64,000 nucleotides of DNA from Setaria digitata (lineage: Eukaryota > Nematoda > Chromadorea > Rhabditida > Setariidae): contig RCAB01000320.1 in NCBI GenBank assembly GCA_003640385.1, positions 1 to 64,000 of the forward strand, given 5' to 3'. Of the stretch, positions 25,838 to 36,492 are shown in pieces. Under the pieces are notes generated by a model. The model saw only the letters and a program-made list of their open reading frames with translations. It was not told where the DNA came from and ran no database searches. Position 1 is the stretch's first letter. Each line of letters opens with the position of its first letter. The position numbers were made by a program, and so were the translations under genes.

Positions 25838-28800
25838 ATGGACCTGGAGTTCATCAGGGATTTCTTCAACAAAAAGCTTAATATAGCATTACATGAAGAA
25901 TGGCTAACCGAAGTGGTGATTTATCTTCGTTCTTTAGTAAGTTTAGATTATATTATAACAATTATTTGTTGATATATTTTTTGAATAATACTTTGACTTG
26001 TCAAATGAAATAAAATTTAATATGGTGGCCTATTCCTTGTTTCTTCTCAGTATTGAATCATTTTGGAAAGGTTCTGTAAAATAGAATGGTGTCTCAGAGG
26101 GCTCGTGAGCACAGTTCTTAGTGAATCAATTAATAAGTTGACAAATAAAAGCACAAAAGTTTAATAAGTTAGAAAAGAAGCTTAAGTAGAATTAGTGCAT
26201 GAAAGATGCATAAATTAGTGCAGGATTGGTCTTTAATTGTCTCCGAATTAAGTTTCAATCTGAATCTCTCACTGAGTTCCTTCATTGCGACTAGTTACTC
26301 GTCTCATTAGAAATGTACAGAATTTTTTTTCAACCTAAAAAATTGCTTGAACATTTCTCATTTCGAGGATTTCGATGGTGATTCCTTGTTGTCAGCCGTT
26401 TATGAACAATGGCTTTATACTGATCTCAAAATATCTACAAAACCCTTGTTATGCTTATCAATTAACGATTGCTCGAAACAAAAAATGCTTGGAGGTAGCA
26501 TGGTGGTACAGGTCTGGCTTACTTCTTTCTTTTGAAGATAAGAATGAGGGATTATTAAGATATTGTAAGAATTATCAATTATCTCTTCTCTATACTTTGG
26601 TTATTATTTGTATTTTAAGATTAACTCTATTATTGATATCGGAACGTCACTTTATTCACAATACAAGAGTTTGACGAATAAATTCGAGGATAATTCGGGT
26701 TTTCAATTTAAGTCGGAGGAAGGCGAATCAAATTCCGATTCACTTGTAATTTTTTTTCTGTGACGTTTTTTGCCGACCATTATACTTATTTTGATATACT
26801 AAATGTCTAGCTGTATGCTTCATAACAAATTATTTACCATCTGGTTGAAACTGAAATCTTCTAGCATAATTCAAAGCGTATGCTTTCAATGGAAGTAACA
26901 GACGGTAAAATATCCATGAGGGCTGTGGAATATAGCCCTGTAAATGGTATTTCTCTCCTGACTTTACCAGGATGCAAAGTAAACTTTTCAATTTTACAAA
27001 ATGTACAGGTTTTAGCTTTAAAGAAATTGTCAGCGTTCAAAGTTTTCGATTTCCTACGTTTGATTTTTTTTTTTTATATTTCCAAAATAGATTAACTGGT
27101 ATAGAAATTTCTTCCTATGATTGTATGTGTGATATGAAGTTTTGCTCATTTTTGTGATAAACAACAATATTAATATTTAAGATTCTACTAACAAAAAATA
27201 TATGCTTTCGACGTGGTATTTTACTACTTACCGAAGTGAATTGTATCGTATTAGGTGGAGACGACGATTTGCTTATGAAAACAGGTCGACCAGTTGAAGT
27301 AATGATGAAGCATTTGAATATCGATGCCTTACCACAAAGAAGTATCGTATCTCTAAATAAGAGAGAAAAGGAAAAGAATCGGTTGGTGTTATTTCCTTCA
27401 CTTTTATTCAAAATGAAATTTATGGTAGGATTTTTAGTTTAAAGCCCTTAAAATAAATTTTTATGTTTCTCCTTGACTCATTTAGAAGACCAAAAATTTT
27501 TTTCAAAAAATCATTTCTGTAAATAAATATACTTTTTATTCCGTTGAATTCGTTTGATTTTTGCAAGTACGAACATTGGATGTAATTCAGCATCAAGGTT
27601 AATATACAGATAATTTTATAAGTTTCTCTTAATGAAAATAATTCTGTGATCTTTGATTATGAGATTTCGTAGAAGTATCAATTACAGTAATGACACTCTA
27701 AATGCCAACAATTCCTTTTCTTCTGAATCAAATACGAAACCCATAATGGAAGTAAAGCCGCTTTCGGAGGAAAAGTCGTAAGTTATCTTATTTTCCTCCC
27801 CAAAATTATCGCTGGTTTTGTTAAGTTATTAATTTGCTCTGTTACTTCTTTTTCTGTTTCTACTTTTTTTTTTTTTACTATTTAGTGAATGGTTTCGGCA
27901 ACTTGCGCATTTTTTCATCCATTTTCCGACTGACATATCTATTTGTCTCACGTCATATTTCTTCAATGTCTCGATCTGGTGGATGGGTTCATCTATGCAT
28001 CTTAGAATACTCAAATTGATGCGAAAAATGGAATTTCATCTTTATTTGTAAACCCTGTCTATTCAGAACCTTGTACCAGGGAAAAATATACTTGCGAAGT
28101 TGCTGTGAACTACCGTAAATAAATGTAGGTTGCTTAGTTAATATGTAATACATTCAGACTCAAAATTGGGGATATGTGACTTTTGTTGCGTTTCAGATCC
28201 GCAAAAACCCCACGACGAAAAGTAGTAGCTGTAAATGGAACTGCTCGAATTAAGGAATCCTTGAACAGTATTAGGGTAATCATTAAACCCAATAATCTGT
28301 GCATAAAATCAATTTTATTTTTTTCATACTTCACTTTCATAATTTTCAGCAGCAAGTGAATGCTTCATATAGTGAAAGTCCTAGTAGTTCGGTGAGCAGA
28401 ATGCCAGTCGTTGTGTCAACACCAAAACGTTCAAAGAATTCTTCGTCTGATTGTGTACTTGCTAAACGTATTAAAACGTATGTTGAGTATTTTCCGTTAT
28501 TATCGGAATTTTTCGTCTCCTTCACATTCAAGCTCTCTAGTCTTAGTTTGCAGAGAAATAATAAGCAAGTTATTGTTCTCACTTATGAAATCCTGTTCTG
28601 CGTTCGCTAAAGTCAGTTATTATTTGTAAAACATACAAATAATCATTTGCCATTTGACAGTTTTACCTATCGTTTGAATCCCCGTAGTCTTCTTTTTTGA
28701 GTTCTGTTTCACAATAACACTAATCTCTAAAGAAAAATAGCTGCACTGGTATAGGCACTTAGTTGTCAAGTTTTTTAGACCTGTCAAAAAAACTTATATT

Positions 28801-30161
28801 TCGCAAACTGCTGGTAAGTGTTTACAGAGAAGTGGTTGATGATGACAACGATATTATTGTGATCGAAAATCCAACGCCTGTGAAGGAAGAAATCAAAGAA
28901 GAAAGTTGGCGCCATTGTTCTATAAAAGTTTTATGGAAATTTTGATATGCTACCCGTCTATTTTTTTTCTTTTTCAGTAGAGTTTTATAAGTGTCATATC
29001 TAGCATTGCTTTAATTTTTTATTTAGTTTTTAATATTACGATATGCTTAGGATAATTTTCTTCAATACAATATTTTGAAATGGTTTTATAACCAGGAGCA
29101 ATTGCTTCCCAGCGTATTGGAATCAACTTGTCCATGACATCCATTACTGAAGATCCAATTATTACTGCTTACAAAAAGCTTGGAATTGAATCAATTGCGA
29201 CAGTATTGCAATCAATGCGTTACGCTCTTGGACCGAGGCGTAAAATATTGGCTGTATGGGAATTTAATGAATCATCGCTAACGACTAATGAAGAATTTCC
29301 TAAATTTTAGCTTAGAGTTAAAATAACTGACATAAATTTCGAAAACAAACTATAAGTTTATCTAATTTAGGCATGAGGTTTGTTTCTAATTAATAAAATG
29401 GTTTAACTTTTTTCCGAATTGTTTTAAAGGGAATTACTACAACTCTAGTAAATGTACGAACTCATTGGGCCAATTTTAATATTAATTAAAAAGGATTATT
29501 CTAAGATTATTGTAAGCACTGTTTTTAATTTGCAATGCATATAGTATATTCATAGTAATACCACGTTTTTTCTCTGTCGAACATATTTATGTGTGCAATT
29601 AGTAGTATCACTGATTTCTAGGCGTTAATGGAAACGATACCATTGGAGCCGTTGCATATAAATAATGATGGAATGTGGGCATTGGCTGTAGCCCTAAGCG
29701 ACGAGAGCTATGAATGTCTAACGTGTCTTGTGTCACATAAATTCCTCGTGGAATTGATTGGCTGGACGCCAGAAGAAGCACTCGTCAGTTTTTTTTTTTT
29801 AACTTTCAAGTTTTTTATTGACCTTCATATTTAACTGTGTCATTCTATATTGAGTAATAAATTGACAGACTTACAGTTCGAAATTTCTTATTCATTTGAA
29901 TAAATATATACTAGATTACTGGACTGAAATATTTCAAATGTTATGTCTGAAAATTCAAATAAATTGGTTTAGTTTTAGGACGCACGAGCAAGTAAAGATC
30001 CAGCACGTCGGAAAGAAGGTACGCTACGAACGCGAAGCGCTGGGCAATCAATGCGCAGATTAGATTTAATTTGGGAAGTTGAATTTTTTCCACCAGGTGG
30101 TTCAACACCCATAATTCATAGGATAGATACATACGCTCAAAAATTTGGTTTAGTTCGATGA
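25838..30161 (+). CDS. RMI1: RMI1 homologue, BLM/TOP3 dissolvasome subunit
   Basis: Nuclear partner of topoisomerase III and BLM-type helicase that dissolves double Holliday junctions. Exons 25838-25936, 26368-26511, 26668-26745 (predicted), 26865-26978, 27182-27381, 27688-27777, 28197-28275, 28350-28477, 28828-28904, 29096-29253, 29622-29783, 29979-30161; phases join to 503 residues. The N-terminal helical part has EEWL and EQWLYTDLK (human EQWLLTDLR). OB1 follows: KRMLSMEVTDGKISM, AVEYSPVNGI, LPGCK, NICFRRGILLLTEVN, VLGGDDDLL. Then a polar linker with acidic VDDDNDIIVIENP. OB2 at the C terminus: DGMWALAVALSDES, FLVELIGWTPEEAL, ASKDPARR, matching human SITAKVSDGT, LIGFSVPEM and SKKDP. The 26-residue third exon would form the loop between OB1 strands. 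Start chosen as the first in-frame Met after the TTGCAG acceptor. C. elegans has RMI1-like rmh genes; which one this matches is not decided. Confidence 0.9.
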
Positions 30162-31783
30162 ATTCTAGTTAGCAATAATTGCTTTTAACTGTAAGGCGGA
30201 AATTTTTATACATGAATTCATCAAATTATTGTTAATTTCGATTTTTTTTTTTTGGACTGACATTTCCGATATATGTGGTTAATCGATATGTGCATTATAT
30301 TTCATCTTTGAATTTATTTTGATTTTCACGCCAAATTATTTCTACCTGTGAAAGTACTTAAAAGAAAGTTTTTTTTTTCAAACTAATTATCAGTTTTATT
30401 GTGAACTCCTTTTTTTGTCGCGTAAGCTATCTTGTAAATTGTTATTAAGCTTTATTACTGCTTACTGATTATGTCTTGATCGAACTTCATTGCTTTTTTA
30501 GTGTTGAAGACTCGGTCCTTGTTCTCCCCACCCAAACACTGTAATTGAATGGGAAATCGGAAAAATATGTAAGGCAAGAAGTATGTATAGGTAAGAAAAT
30601 TTAAAGCGTTTTTGATCATTCATAATTTCAGAACAATTTTTAAGTTTCCAGTCATTATCATTTTCAAAACCATTTCTTACGCATTGCTTCTGAATTGTTC
30701 TCCTTTCAGTAGATATCCAGGGAATGATCTTTTTTTAATCTTTTTTTCGAAGTTGTTATTCTGGAACTATATATATTTAAAAAGTAGATTTGATATTGAG
30801 CAGTCGAATTACGTGGACAATTTGAACTCTTTTTATAAAAGCATAAGTTAGTATATCTTTCGGAATATCCACTTTTTAATTTTTTATGACATATTATTAT
30901 TCTAGATTGTTCAGAATGGTTTTCACAAAGTTCAGCTTCAAAAAATTTTAAGAATAAATTGAGGTATTCATTCGGAATAGTAAAAACAGTTCTAAGAAAA
31001 TTTACCAAGCAATATTCCTTAAGACTACTTAGGAATAAGGTTTTACTTTATAATTCTCTACGCAGTTTTCCAGTGCTTAAGTTCAGTGATATCATTGCTT
31101 GGTAAAGTTAATGTCCTTAAGTTCCTGTTTAAGTTAATACCTTTTTTCTCCTTTATTCTTTTCATTTTTAATTGTCGTTTACCGTGCGTGATTAAATACT
31201 ATAGCATATATTCTATATATAGAGCATAAATTTTGAAAGATATTTTCTACTGACTTCATCATAATATAATATGGAAGTGTATGTGTAAAATCAGTTGATT
31301 TTGATGCATTTCTAAAATTTCCAAGCAAGGATTAAGCTATGAGGTCATTAAGGGTCTATTAATCTAAGTTATAATTTGATCAAGTGATGGTTTAATGGAT
31401 AGTTTTTTTATTATTTTATGCTCACCTTTTAGCTAAATTTTTATATTACCGACCCTGATAATTGTTGCATAAGTTAATATTACGTATATATGTATATATA
31501 TAAAGATATATTTATGTTTCTTGGCTTTCTGCTCCGGTTGATGTGGAACAACATTTTCACAACAATTACTTTTATACCAATTTTTTGCAGCCTGATTGCC
31601 GGATCAGTAAAAAAAAGTCTTGTTAATCATGAGATTTGAACTTCGAAGGTATTAATTAAGGAATACAAATAAATTTTGATTAAGAAAGAAAGTAAAATTA
31701 AGAGAACTTAAAAGAACAAAAAAAGTAAATCGTACATGAAATTCCGCTCATTTTGCATTATAATTATTATTCATTAATATTTA
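30162..31783. other. Convergent intergenic region between RMI1 and the pseudokinase gene
   Basis: AT-rich 3' flanks of two convergent genes. It holds a 13-bp inverted repeat at 31001-31106. No coding exon or RNA gene recognised. Confidence 0.6.
31001..31106. repeat. 13-bp perfect inverted repeat enclosing about 80 bases
   Basis: TTTACCAAGCAAT at 31001-31013 is the exact reverse complement of ATTGCTTGGTAAA at 31094-31106. Inside, further partly complementary words occur (CCTTAAG and CTTAGG). It could be a foldback or MITE remnant or a small structured RNA. Confidence 0.55.
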
Positions 31784-33197
31784 TTAGCAATCCTTATCGC
31801 TTTTAGTCTGCTGATCACAAAGAACCCATTCAGGTATTTGAAATTTATTATTATGATCCAGCTTATCGAGAGCTCTCTTAAATAATTCAATAATGGATTT
31901 GAAATCTACTGCCGCCGAGCCTGTCTTTGAAAGCATTTCTCTGAAATTTAAGATACAAAAATTTAAAATTTGCGGAAAATAGGGATTTCAAATTTTTGAA
32001 TTTCAAAAACAAGCCAAAAAACATTTTTTTTTTTTAAGTTATTGCAAATTTTTCAGTACTCTTAACATTTATGTTTGCTATGAATTTGTTTCCTTTTTTT
32101 TTTCTTTTTATTCCAAATCGTTTCAGTTCTTTTTTCGAAAATTTCATTTTATTTTTGTAAAATACTGTAATTTTCTAATTTTTACATTAAATTTTTCTTT
32201 GAAATACATCATAACTTTGGCTAAAAATTAATATTAAACGAGCCGATAAATTTGTCGTAACTGTCGTGGCAGCTTTTTAAATGCATCTGTTTTATAAAAG
32301 TATGTTTTAAAATAACAAATTCGATCTTGATTATCGCTTAGTGATCGCCATGGTAATCTAAAATTTCACTTTTTATTTAAGTGGGAATTCTATGAAATTT
32401 TTAATTTGATTTATAAGTAATGCTTTTCATTAATTTCTTTTTCATTTTTTTTCTTTTTTGAAATCCGAACATAATAAAATATAATCTTTGAACGAAACAT
32501 CTATTCCAAAATAGCATTATAGAAAATAAATATGTCCATTTCATAATTCTATTACTAAGACGAGAAGTCTATTAAGAAAAAAAAAAAATGATTTGTATAA
32601 AATATACACACTTTCCATGTAACATTTCGGCTACCATATAAATTACAGATATGATATCATCTGATGGTCCTTGTTCACGTCCCCAATGTGCTCGTACAGA
32701 GCTATAACGATATGTGCCAATAAATGGCACAAAAACACGTGGCCTAAAATTGATTACGTGACATGCCAACAAATCTTTTAAACAATACACAATATTTCAC
32801 TCTCTTTCAAACGTGATATTCTCAGTCGTACGCGTGCGTTATTTTGAATAGTATATGAGGATAGTTTGCTAAATTTCTCCTTGTGACTAGTACGTACCCA
32901 AGTATTATTACTTTTTTTTTTTTCATAAATTAAAGTTAAAAAAAAAAAAAAACTTACTTGCATGGCCACGGTAAAACAGCGCTAAAATCTGTGATAATCA
33001 TTTTCTCGAGAATATTTTTTTTAGTTGGTGGATTTGTAATTGCAAAATTAAATGGTGTTACAAAACGATGAACAAAACCAGCACGATTCAATGCTGCTAA
33101 TGCTCGAACACATCCAAGACCAATCATTAGTGCTAATATCGGTGGCACTGATCTGATGGAAACAGGAAAAAAATTAGGCAAATGTTTCTTCTTTCTT

Positions 33198-33235
<38 letters not shown>

Positions 33236-35965
33236 TTCACTTTTTAACAGTTAAAATGAGCAAAAGAGAAGTGAAGTAACTGTAAAAAAATTTAATTAAA
33301 TTTTACTGAAAGATGTTTGTGTATATGGGAAAACATTGTTGCTTTAATTTCGTCCCTTATGAAAAAAAGAAAGCAGTGAAAAAAGCATGATATGTATTTT
33401 CATGATGTGATTAGTTGTGATATGAAATCAAGTGATATGACATGATATGGTTGTGTTATGATATGTTATGACGTTGTAATGATATGATATAATATAATAT
33501 GACATTCTATGATTATTGTATGATATGATATGACGCGACAATGATATGATATGGCATGATATGGTATGACATATAACGTATTTTTAAGATGACATTGTGT
33601 AAGGAGCACAAGATTTAAAGCTATAACGAGAAATATGATGCACGAAATATTACGATCAAATATGATATGATATGATATGATAAGAAAGAAATAGATGAAG
33701 CAAAATATTGTAAAATATAGGGATAAATCATAACATTATGACATGATATAATAGTCATCAGATTAAACAAGATATGATAAACGAATATATTCATTTCATA
33801 TATGAATCGGATAAAATGGAAATTATAATAATGACATAATGTGATGAGAAAATATGAGACGGAATAAGATATAATGGATAATATTTTATCATGCATATGA
33901 TAAGATGGCAATTAAAATTGATTGGATGTGATAGAAGTTATGTTAGTTTTATAGATCATATTTGAAATATCACACGACATTTTTATTGCTTATCATTTAT
34001 GATAATTTATGCTGATAAAACACATTTGTTACCGCACTCTAGAGCGATATTACCTTTGTGGTGATAAAAATGGAAGGACTGAAATTGGTGTAGCGTCATA
34101 TTTAACAATTAGATATGGTCGGCAACCCTGTTCCGGATCATGTTCCACTTCTTGTTCTCCTTCACTTCCGAAATAAAGCTAAAATTGATTAAATTTCAAG
34201 TCAAATTATTTCCTTCCTTATCAAAACTTCATGTTTTTAGTTCCTGTGTAGTACAGAGCAACAGTAATTTCCAGGAAAACTTACACAATAAAATGTTAAA
34301 TTATTACAATTTTTTAAATAATATTTATTAATACTTTTTCAATTTTACAATTTTTATTATCTATTTGTTAAATGTAAGGAAAGTAGTAGAAAAGCACTAT
34401 GCTTAAAATATCACTTAAATGAAAAAGATGCAAAAATAAGCAACTTCTTAAAATATGTAATGAAATAAATTCTCTAAAATTATTGTATATATTAAACAAT
34501 AATTTATTAAGTGCATTTTTTAAAAAGTTGCTTTTGATAATTTAATCAACAATCTTTAACACTAATTGTATTGTTAAATGTTGTTAGAAATGCATTTTTA
34601 AAAAAAAAAAAAAAAAAAAATTGGAACTTAAAATGGAAAAAAAAAAATGGAACTAAAAATGGAACTTTTTACGTATAACGTAAATTGTAGTAACGTGCTA
34701 ACTGTGGGATGGAAAAGTTTTACTTTTTCAATTTTTCCACACTTAACAATTTCCGGAAAATGTACACTTCTATCTTTGACTTTTTCTAAAACTTTGATTG
34801 ACATATGTATCGGTCCATAAGGCTTTGTATTTCGTCCAATTAATGCAAAAAGTGGCTGAAATATTCCATAAGTTTTTTAATTTAAATTTTTTCTCTTCTT
34901 ACACATCCTTTTTTTTTTTTAACAAAATATTTAAGTCATTACAGAAACTTTGCAAAGTTTCAATAAATCACACAATGTCATCATAGTCTTTAAATAATTC
35001 AGTTTGAAGAATGTGCTAAGAGCAGAATTAAATAGCTGTTGCTAATTTTTTACTAAAAAGAAAAACCGGAAAACTGATAACTCTGCTATGAACAGAAAAA
35101 ACTAAGTCAGAATTAATTGCTGTAATTAAATTAGCTCATCTAACATACGACTAGAATGCAGTGATTTGTAGAGGAAAGAAAAATTTTGCTCAGAAAAATC
35201 AATTGAATATAAACAATTGCAATTAGTTTAATTTCATATTTATCTTAATCAAATTATCTATTGCTTTTATTGCCACTATCACAATTCTATGAAATACATA
35301 TTTTTTTTTATAAAGAATAATCATTTAAAATTAAACTTTGCATCTTGATAAATGGGAAATATTATTAGCTGATAAGATTAATTTTAGACTGGAAAGTTCA
35401 TTTATCTTTTTTCCGTCGACATTCACCATTGATTAGGAAGAATGATACGAAAGAAATTAAATCCCAAGGATTGTTTGGAAAATTTGTATTTATTTTATTC
35501 CTTAAAATTTATTTTTCTCATTTGATAACACAAATATTACCAGCGGCTAATTTTTCTTTTTCAATTTGATAATGCAAATACTACCAACAAATGAGTTCTA
35601 CATTCATTATTCCCGTTTGATATTGTAAATATTGTGAAAGTTTTAATTTCTTTTTCTTTAATCATTTCCATTTGATAACACAGATATTATCAGCATCTGA
35701 TTCCCGCACTTACCATTCAAATATTGTAAATATTATTAGTAGATGATTTTTATCACATTTATCTTTTTCGAATTGATAACGCAAATGATATCAAGTATTA
35801 TTATTTATTTCATACCTGTTCTTTCTCACCTTTTGGATATTCATCATGTAAATGATATTTCATAAAGTCTTTCTCGATCGGTTCATCAACAGGTGCCGTA
35901 ATTACATAGCGATTGCCGATGATACCACACACATTATGTGGTATTTCTTCAATAGCAGTAAACAT
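31784..35965 (-). CDS. CK1/TTBK-like protein kinase-fold protein, probable pseudokinase
   Basis: Exons (minus): 35965-35816, 34855-34748, 34178-34054, 33152-32958, 32743-32612, 32357-32240, and the last ending at 31784 (start 31924 or 31940). About 322 residues. Casein-kinase-1 signatures: LGCVRALAALNRAGFVHRF in the catalytic-loop position, GTYRYSSVRAHWGREQG (CK1/TTBK activation-segment motif GTxRYxSxxAH), SDDIISVIYMVAEML, LPWR and a C-terminal DFKSIIELFKRAL helix. Key losses: the HRD aspartate is Phe (HRF, residues about 156-158), the following Lys is Thr (VTP instead of VKP), DFG is DFS, and no glycine-rich loop is visible. A possible ATP-binding Lys (MSIK, about residue 71) remains. Hence catalysis is unlikely (inference). 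The donor of exon 2 (GTTAAG at 34747 or GTACAT further 5') and the last junction are uncertain. Nematodes have large CK1/TTBKL families. Confidence 0.75.
33200..33236. repeat. (CT)n microsatellite in pseudokinase intron
   Basis: About 16 CT units immediately upstream (gene direction) of exon 4 of the minus-strand pseudokinase; on the transcribed strand it reads (GA)n. Confidence 0.9.
33390..33920. repeat. Degenerate TGATA/TATGA minisatellite in pseudokinase intron
   Basis: About 500 bases dominated by ATGATATGAT, GACATGATAT and related words, with GTTATG and TAATATGAC variants. It spreads over the intron between exons 3 and 4 of the minus-strand gene. Short frames in it (Tyr/His/Ile-rich) are repeat shadows. 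Confidence 0.75.
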
Positions 35966-36492
35966 TTTCTTCACTTTTGTTTTCTTTCCTTTTTTTTTTT
36001 TTTTTTACCTTGCTGAAATCAATTTCTCGCTTCTAATTTGTTGTGCAAATGAAATTAGCCCAGAAGCTTATTAGTGCCACACTTTTTCTTAGCTAAATTT
36101 TCATTTAAAATGTGTCAAATTTACTTTGTAAAACAATTTTTATAGCATTTTGAATTCATTTATGCAAATATTAATAACTTATGCAAATATTCAATTTCAA
36201 TATTTATCGTATACATATACTAATTTTTCGTTCATCAAATTTACGCATTCTTTTTTCTTTCACAAAAAAAAAAATTTAGGAAAAAAAAGAAAAATGAAAA
36301 CCTTTGACATAAGACACATTTTTTTTTTTTTTGACAAGAACTATTGCAATTATGCAAAATATTATTTTATTTTTTGCTTAATATATATTGCGAAGTGTTA
36401 CTTGTAATTGGGACGAAAAAGCCATTTGTTCTTTTGAAATTTCATTTAACTTTTCTCTTTTTTCCTTTAAAGGAATTACTGAAACATCAAAT
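35966..36492. other. Intergenic between pseudokinase start and collagen 3' end
   Basis: Short AT-rich region with poly-T tracts; it must hold the promoter of the pseudokinase gene and the collagen 3' UTR. Minus-strand AATAAAA words (plus-strand TTTTATT) occur near 36366. Confidence 0.55.
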
